Assembly (NCBI GenBank): GCA_004292515.1
Contig: RDXB01000029.1
Location: 18,343 to 82,342, forward strand
Direction of reading: 5' to 3'
Length of the DNA stretch: 64,000 bases
Source of the DNA: Oscillatoriales cyanobacterium
GTDB taxonomy: Bacteria; Cyanobacteriota; Cyanobacteriia; CACIAM-69d
The notes under the pieces are model-generated. The model was not told the origin of the DNA. It did no database searches and saw only the letters and a list, made by a program, of their open reading frames with translations. The position numbers were made by a program, and so were the translations under genes. Of this stretch, positions 61,414 through 64,000 are shown piece by piece (position 1 is the first letter of the stretch; every line of letters begins with the position of its first letter).

Positions 61414-61989
61414 CGCTTGCTGGATTAACGCTTGCTGGATTAATGCTTGCTGGATTAACGCTTGCTGGATTAACGCTTGCTGGATTAATGCTTGCTGGAT
61501 TAATGCTTGCTGGATTAATGCTTGCTGGATTAATGCTTGGCGATCACCTACCCAGGCGATCGCCCTCGGCAAGTCCACGATCGGGCAAATTTGACCCGGC
61601 GATCGCTCCAAATCATCGGCAACCGACAACAGGGCACAAAGCTCATCGCGCAGGATTTGCAGATCTTCTATGCGGCGATCGATCTCGGTCAGCTTCCCGC
61701 GCAATTTTTGCTTGACCGTTGAGCAGGGCGCATAGCCGTTGTCATAAACCTTCAGCAGCTCGCTGATATCTTGCAGGCTCATGCCGAGGTGCTGGGCCTG
61801 TTTGATGAAAGCCAAGCGATCAAGCGTGTTGGGTGCAAACAGACGAAACCCGCCACTGGTGCGCTCGATCGACTGAATTAAACCCAAACTTTCGTAATAG
61901 CGAATGGTTTGAATCGAGCAACCGCTCTGCGATCGCACTTCGCCAATTTTGAGCAATCGATCATCTATATCCTCAATCATCTCGGTCAT
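60928..61989 (-). CDS. MerR-family (metal-type) regulator with repeat-extended C terminus
   Basis: The ORF is 353 residues. Residues 1-150 are a normal MerR protein: LLKIGEVRSQSGCSIQTIRYYESLGLIQSIERTSGGFRLFAPNTLDRLAFIKQAQHLGMSLQDISELL is the winged helix, followed by a dimer coiled coil and cysteines in YAPCSTVKQKL and GQICPIVDL, the placement used by zinc/copper-type MerR proteins. After VGDR comes QALIQ repeated nine times, then about 160 residues that are only the reverse complement of the PlsY-fusion 3' end. A standard protein would stop near 61540; the tail therefore looks accidental, produced by repeat expansion that removed or moved a stop. The real product may be translated through it. 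Confidence 0.75.
   Translation of the reverse strand: MTEMIEDIDDRLLKIGEVRSQSGCSIQTIRYYESLGLIQSIERTSGGFRLFAPNTLDRLAFIKQAQHLGMSLQDISELLKVYDNGYAPCSTVKQKLRGKLTEIDRRIEDLQILRDELCALLSVADDLERSPGQICPIVDLPRAIAWVGDRQALIQQALIQQALIQQALIQQALIQQALIQQALIQQALIQQALIQNIDRPGRAINAEALAGAEALGHVGHIQNCRNPIFPRHDRPVRQSPTGFTDQATGSHQQRPPSGIHVGHNQDRSRADRWGQVQILQRSNHDRPALRLARTAPQSSQGRSSRGRCPLHRAEGRLLAINQAGNSGFFPFPKGLAALGNARFKGLGPLGISD
61405..61539. repeat. 15-bp tandem array (CTGGATTAACGCTTG) with nine copies
   Basis: Nine 15-bp units, CTGGATTAAYGCTTG, lie head to tail. The first unit contains the TAA stop of the PlsY fusion. On the minus strand each unit reads QALIQ, in frame with the MerR gene, giving nine pentapeptides. 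Units differ only by C/T at one position. Confidence 0.95.
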
Positions 61990-62250
61990 GGTCTCAGTCG
62001 TGAGTCTCAGACAGAACAGGAAGCGAGAACGTCAGTACATCGATCGTGGTCGGGTGCTTGACCCATCGTACGGTCTGATCTTACCCCCTGTCTTTTGGTC
62101 AGCGGAATTTCTGCCTAGCTCACCCCAATGAATGACGGATTCTTGGCATAAAGTCCTTGACCCCAGCCACAAAAACACAGGGGCGATCGCGTTGTTATGC
62201 AAAATATTTTTCAATTGTGATCAGGGGCGATCGCGTTTCGCCCCAGTTTG

Positions 62251-62706
62251 CTAGATAGACAACCAAGCAAACAGCTCGCGAACAGAAAGCTGCAACTCCT
62301 CAGCAAAGGGCGGCGAGGGAATAATCAAACTAGATTGATCCAAAACTTCCACAATGCCCAAATCTTGCTTTTGGGAATAAACAAACACCGTTTGCTCATC
62401 GGGATCAATCAGCCAGCCCATCTGAGCGCCGAATTTCAAGCAATGCAAGATGTTTTTGGTGACTCGCGTTTGGCTTTGGTCGGGCGAGAGGATTTCGATT
62501 GTCCAATCCGGGGCGATCGAAAACGCATTAGCAACTTCCCCGCTTTGATCCCGAGGAATGCGATCCCACAGAAACACAGCAATATCAGGAACCGTGGAGC
62601 GATCGCCAAAGGTACAACGCAACTCAGGAAACGCCCAAGCAATTCGCTGAGGTTTCAGGATGCGATGAATAGCGGATACCAGTTCTCCTTGAATAACACA
62701 TCGCAT
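62251..62706 (-). CDS. N-terminally truncated Uma2-family protein
   Basis: 151 residues. ELRCTFGDRSTVPDIAVFLWDRI, FSIAPDWTIEILSPDQSQTRVTKNILHCLKFGAQMGWLIDPDEQTVFVY is the standard Uma2 core with PD-(D/E)XK-type residues. Members of this subfamily usually have about 40 more residues before QGELVSAI; here a TAA lies two codons upstream of ATG 62706. The missing start is where the nucleotidyltransferase gene crosses in, so the gene is probably 5'-truncated by recombination and may be inactive. It overlaps that gene by 83 bases in another frame. Confidence 0.75.
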   Translation of the reverse strand: MRCVIQGELVSAIHRILKPQRIAWAFPELRCTFGDRSTVPDIAVFLWDRIPRDQSGEVANAFSIAPDWTIEILSPDQSQTRVTKNILHCLKFGAQMGWLIDPDEQTVFVYSQKQDLGIVEVLDQSSLIIPSPPFAEELQLSVRELFAWLSI

Positions 62707-63013
62707 AAATTATCTGAGCAGAATCTAAGATGGCTTGACGGCGTTGCTGATTGCGGCTGCGTTCTAGCCCCCGGCGGCTGATTAGATCAACTTTTCGCTG
62801 GAAAATTTGTTGAATCTCGTCTTCCATATCTGCCCAGTCAAACAGTGTCCAATGTGCATCTGGAGCAAACGAAATAAGCACATCAATATCACTACTTTCG
62901 GGCTGAAAATCATCTCTTAAGGCTGATCCAAACAACGAAAATTCTGTGATTTTCCATCGATGACAGAATGCTGAGATTTGGTTCTCATCGATCGCAACCT
63001 TTGAGGCAATCAC
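62624..63013 (-). CDS. MNT-type nucleotidyltransferase (MntA-like), 3' fused to Uma2 remnant
   Basis: 129 residues, GTG start at 63013. LFGSALRDDFQPESSDIDVLISF is the minimal-nucleotidyltransferase GS...DxD signature; DLISRRGLERSRNQQRRQAILDSAQIIYA is the usual end of the family. After YA the frame runs 24 residues into the Uma2 sequence (YSRRTGIRYSSHPETSANCLGVS), which indicates loss of its own stop. MntA proteins usually pair with a HEPN toxin (HepT); none is seen here. The partner could be lost or elsewhere. Confidence 0.8.
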   Translation of the reverse strand: MIASKVAIDENQISAFCHRWKITEFSLFGSALRDDFQPESSDIDVLISFAPDAHWTLFDWADMEDEIQQIFQRKVDLISRRGLERSRNQQRRQAILDSAQIIYAMCYSRRTGIRYSSHPETSANCLGVS

Positions 63014-63086
63014 CTAAAAATCTTGCATGATCAAACCTCTATGCATGACTGAGATGAAAGTCAATCGCAAAGATCGCTGAGATACG

Positions 63087-63440
63087 TTACTGCAACGAGT
63101 TGGCGACAGCAAACCCCGTCAATTCTCGGATTTTGGGTTCATGAAATGCCAAAACAATATCTGTTTTGGGTACGCCTGCTCGCATCAGGTCGGTGGCGAC
63201 TCCTTCTTCTGTCCAGTCCTCTTCAATCCAAAATTTCCCTTCTCGAATACGCACATAGACAGTTGGGCCATTGACGCGATCGCCCTTTTGCCAACCCAAA
63301 TTCATCCAGAGGTAGTGATGATTAACATCATCAGCAATCAAGAAAGTCTCTAAGCTGCCATTGTTTTTCTGGCGACAAAGTTCAACGTAACTCGCCAAAA
63401 TTTCCTTAATCAGCTTGGGATACTCAACTAATTTATCCAC
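63087..63440 (-). CDS. xisI: XisI-family protein (fdxN element excision controlling factor)
   Basis: 117 residues, start GTG 63440. LVEYPKLIKEILASYVELCRQKNNGSLETFLIADDVNHHYLWMNLGWQKGDRVNGPTVYVRIREGKFWIEEDWTEEGVATDLMRAGVPKTDIVLAFHEPKIRELTGFAVA is the characteristic XisI sequence. It overlaps xisH by 13 bases. XisI and XisH were described as controllers of fdxN element excision in Anabaena, but the pair is widespread in cyanobacteria without such elements, and the general role is unresolved. Confidence 0.93.
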   Translation of the reverse strand: MDKLVEYPKLIKEILASYVELCRQKNNGSLETFLIADDVNHHYLWMNLGWQKGDRVNGPTVYVRIREGKFWIEEDWTEEGVATDLMRAGVPKTDIVLAFHEPKIRELTGFAVANSLQ

Positions 63441-63844
63441 TGTGTAATTTCCTCCATTTCAATATCAACAATAATCATGGATAGCGGATGTTTTTTGATA
63501 ATGAGCTGGGCAATATCTTGAATAAAAAAGGATTTATAAGACACTTCGCTAACGGCAATATATAGTTTTCGCTCTGGTGCTGTTTCTTCTAAAAGATAAC
63601 GATAAATATCGTATTGGCCAAGGGCTTCTTTCAGATCTTGAATTTTGGATTGACCAATAAAGCTTTTAACTTCTACAACCAGCTTCTGATCGGCTCGCTC
63701 GGCTGCGATCGGGCGTTCAGCCCCAAGATCTGCATAGAGAACTGTCTTTTGGTACTGGATGATGTATGGATCATCAGTAATCAGCCAACCATCTTTAATG
63801 AGTGCGCGTTTCACTGCATAGTGAATAATATCTAGCTTGGGCAT
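63428..63844 (-). CDS. xisH: XisH-family protein (putative nuclease-like)
   Basis: 138 residues, ATG 63844. MPKLDIIHYAVKRALIKDGWLITDDPYIIQYQ starts the family; YADLGAERPIAAERADQKLVVEVKSFIG carries the D...EVK pattern of the PD-(D/E)XK nuclease fold. The C-terminal half (LYIAVSEVSYKSFFIQDIAQLIIKKHPLSMIIVDIE) is typical. It overlaps xisI downstream, so the two are co-translated. XisH is likely the enzymatic partner, by fold. A 20-base palindrome lies 90 bases upstream of its start. Confidence 0.93.
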   Translation of the reverse strand: MPKLDIIHYAVKRALIKDGWLITDDPYIIQYQKTVLYADLGAERPIAAERADQKLVVEVKSFIGQSKIQDLKEALGQYDIYRYLLEETAPERKLYIAVSEVSYKSFFIQDIAQLIIKKHPLSMIIVDIEMEEITQWIN

Positions 63845-63934
63845 TACAGATTCTTGAAATTCACTGTTTAATTATGGAGTATCGCTAATCGCATTCCTAG
63901 AACCAAGTTTAAGGCTCGGAATGGTAGGTAGCAT

Positions 63935-63954
63935 TTGTATTTATATAAATACAA
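63935..63954. promoter_or_regulatory. 20-base AT-rich palindrome upstream of xisHI
   Basis: TTGTATTTATATAAATACAA is perfectly self-complementary and sits 91 bases upstream of the xisH start, followed by more AT-rich sequence with another partial dyad. It could be an operator; no binding protein is suggested. Confidence 0.4.
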
Positions 63955-64000
63955 TTTAAGAAATATTTAAATACACCAAAACGATCCTGATCTATACTGT

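Noticed and set aside
61405-61539. CRISPR or integron-type array
   Set aside because: 15-bp units lie head to tail with no spacers or integrase nearby; it is a simple tandem repeat.

Overview
The window looks like chromosomal DNA from a non-heterocystous-type cyanobacterium. The octamer GCGATCGC (HIP1) and its core CGATCG occur throughout both genes and gaps. The gene content agrees: ntcA, a high-light-inducible (Hlip) protein, a DUF3084 protein, an SmtA-type metallothionein, XisH/XisI, Uma2-family proteins, lpxD, a PlsY-PEP synthase-like fusion and a type 2 IPP isomerase. GC content is moderate to high. No rRNA, CRISPR array, prophage or intact transposase was seen. I cannot name the genus with confidence.

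Layout. 0-8.4 kb is mostly minus strand: the start of an OmpR-type response regulator (cut by the window edge), murE, a glutaredoxin-like protein, an AddB-like PD-(D/E)XK nuclease, a membrane TPR protein, an inositol-monophosphatase-family protein and tRNA-Ser(CGA). 8.8-14 kb holds a DppB-type permease, a Crp/Fnr regulator and sbcC. 14.8-21.4 kb holds a papain-like protease with a long acidic repeat tail, idi2/fni, a Hlip, a two-domain 6-pyruvoyl-tetrahydropterin synthase-like protein, a YbjQ-like protein, two unknown coiled-coil genes and a cupin. 21.7-27.7 kb is an NAD module (pncB, nadD, an NrtR-like regulator, nadE) interrupted by an EcsC-like gene, followed by a metallothionein with an SmtB-type operator. 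28.2-33.7 kb is a sugar-related block: Gfo/Idh/MocA oxidoreductase, family 4-type glycosyltransferase, and a TPR/SPINDLY O-GlcNAc-transferase-like protein. 33.8-45.5 kb holds an SPFH protein, two histidine kinases (one fused to an amino-acid-permease-like transporter), an SLH protein, ntcA, DUF3084, moeA and xseB. 45.6-55.3 kb holds a Uma2 protein, pepA, def, a CheW/CheR-TPR pair, lpxD, pgk and a universal stress protein. 55.5-61.4 kb holds a vanadium-dependent haloperoxidase and the PlsY-PEP synthase-like fusion. 61-64 kb is an accessory end: a MerR regulator with a repeat-expanded C terminus, a truncated Uma2 gene, an MNT-type nucleotidyltransferase and XisI/XisH.

Two layers of repeats run through the gaps. 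One is a set of roughly 130-160 bp MITE-like elements in two terminal-repeat families. They share an AAGGGGCTTAAGCCCCTT palindromic core and sit near 17.6, 21.4, 24.5, 29.3, 40.9, 46.5, 53.4 and 58.1 kb. The other is a set of short tandem arrays with 10-16 bp units, mostly at gene ends: upstream of murE, in the TPR gene start, after the SPINDLY gene, upstream of def, and at the end of the PlsY fusion. That last array both supplies the stop codon of the fusion and encodes a QALIQ pentapeptide array in the opposing MerR gene.

The most interesting items are the permease-histidine kinase fusion, the PlsY-PEP synthase-like fusion with the repeat-driven overlap at its 3' end, the acidic-tailed C1 peptidase, the degenerate tandem PTPS, and the XisH/XisI-MNT-Uma2 island with its visible recombination scar. 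I did not find one clear multi-gene system that I would call undescribed.
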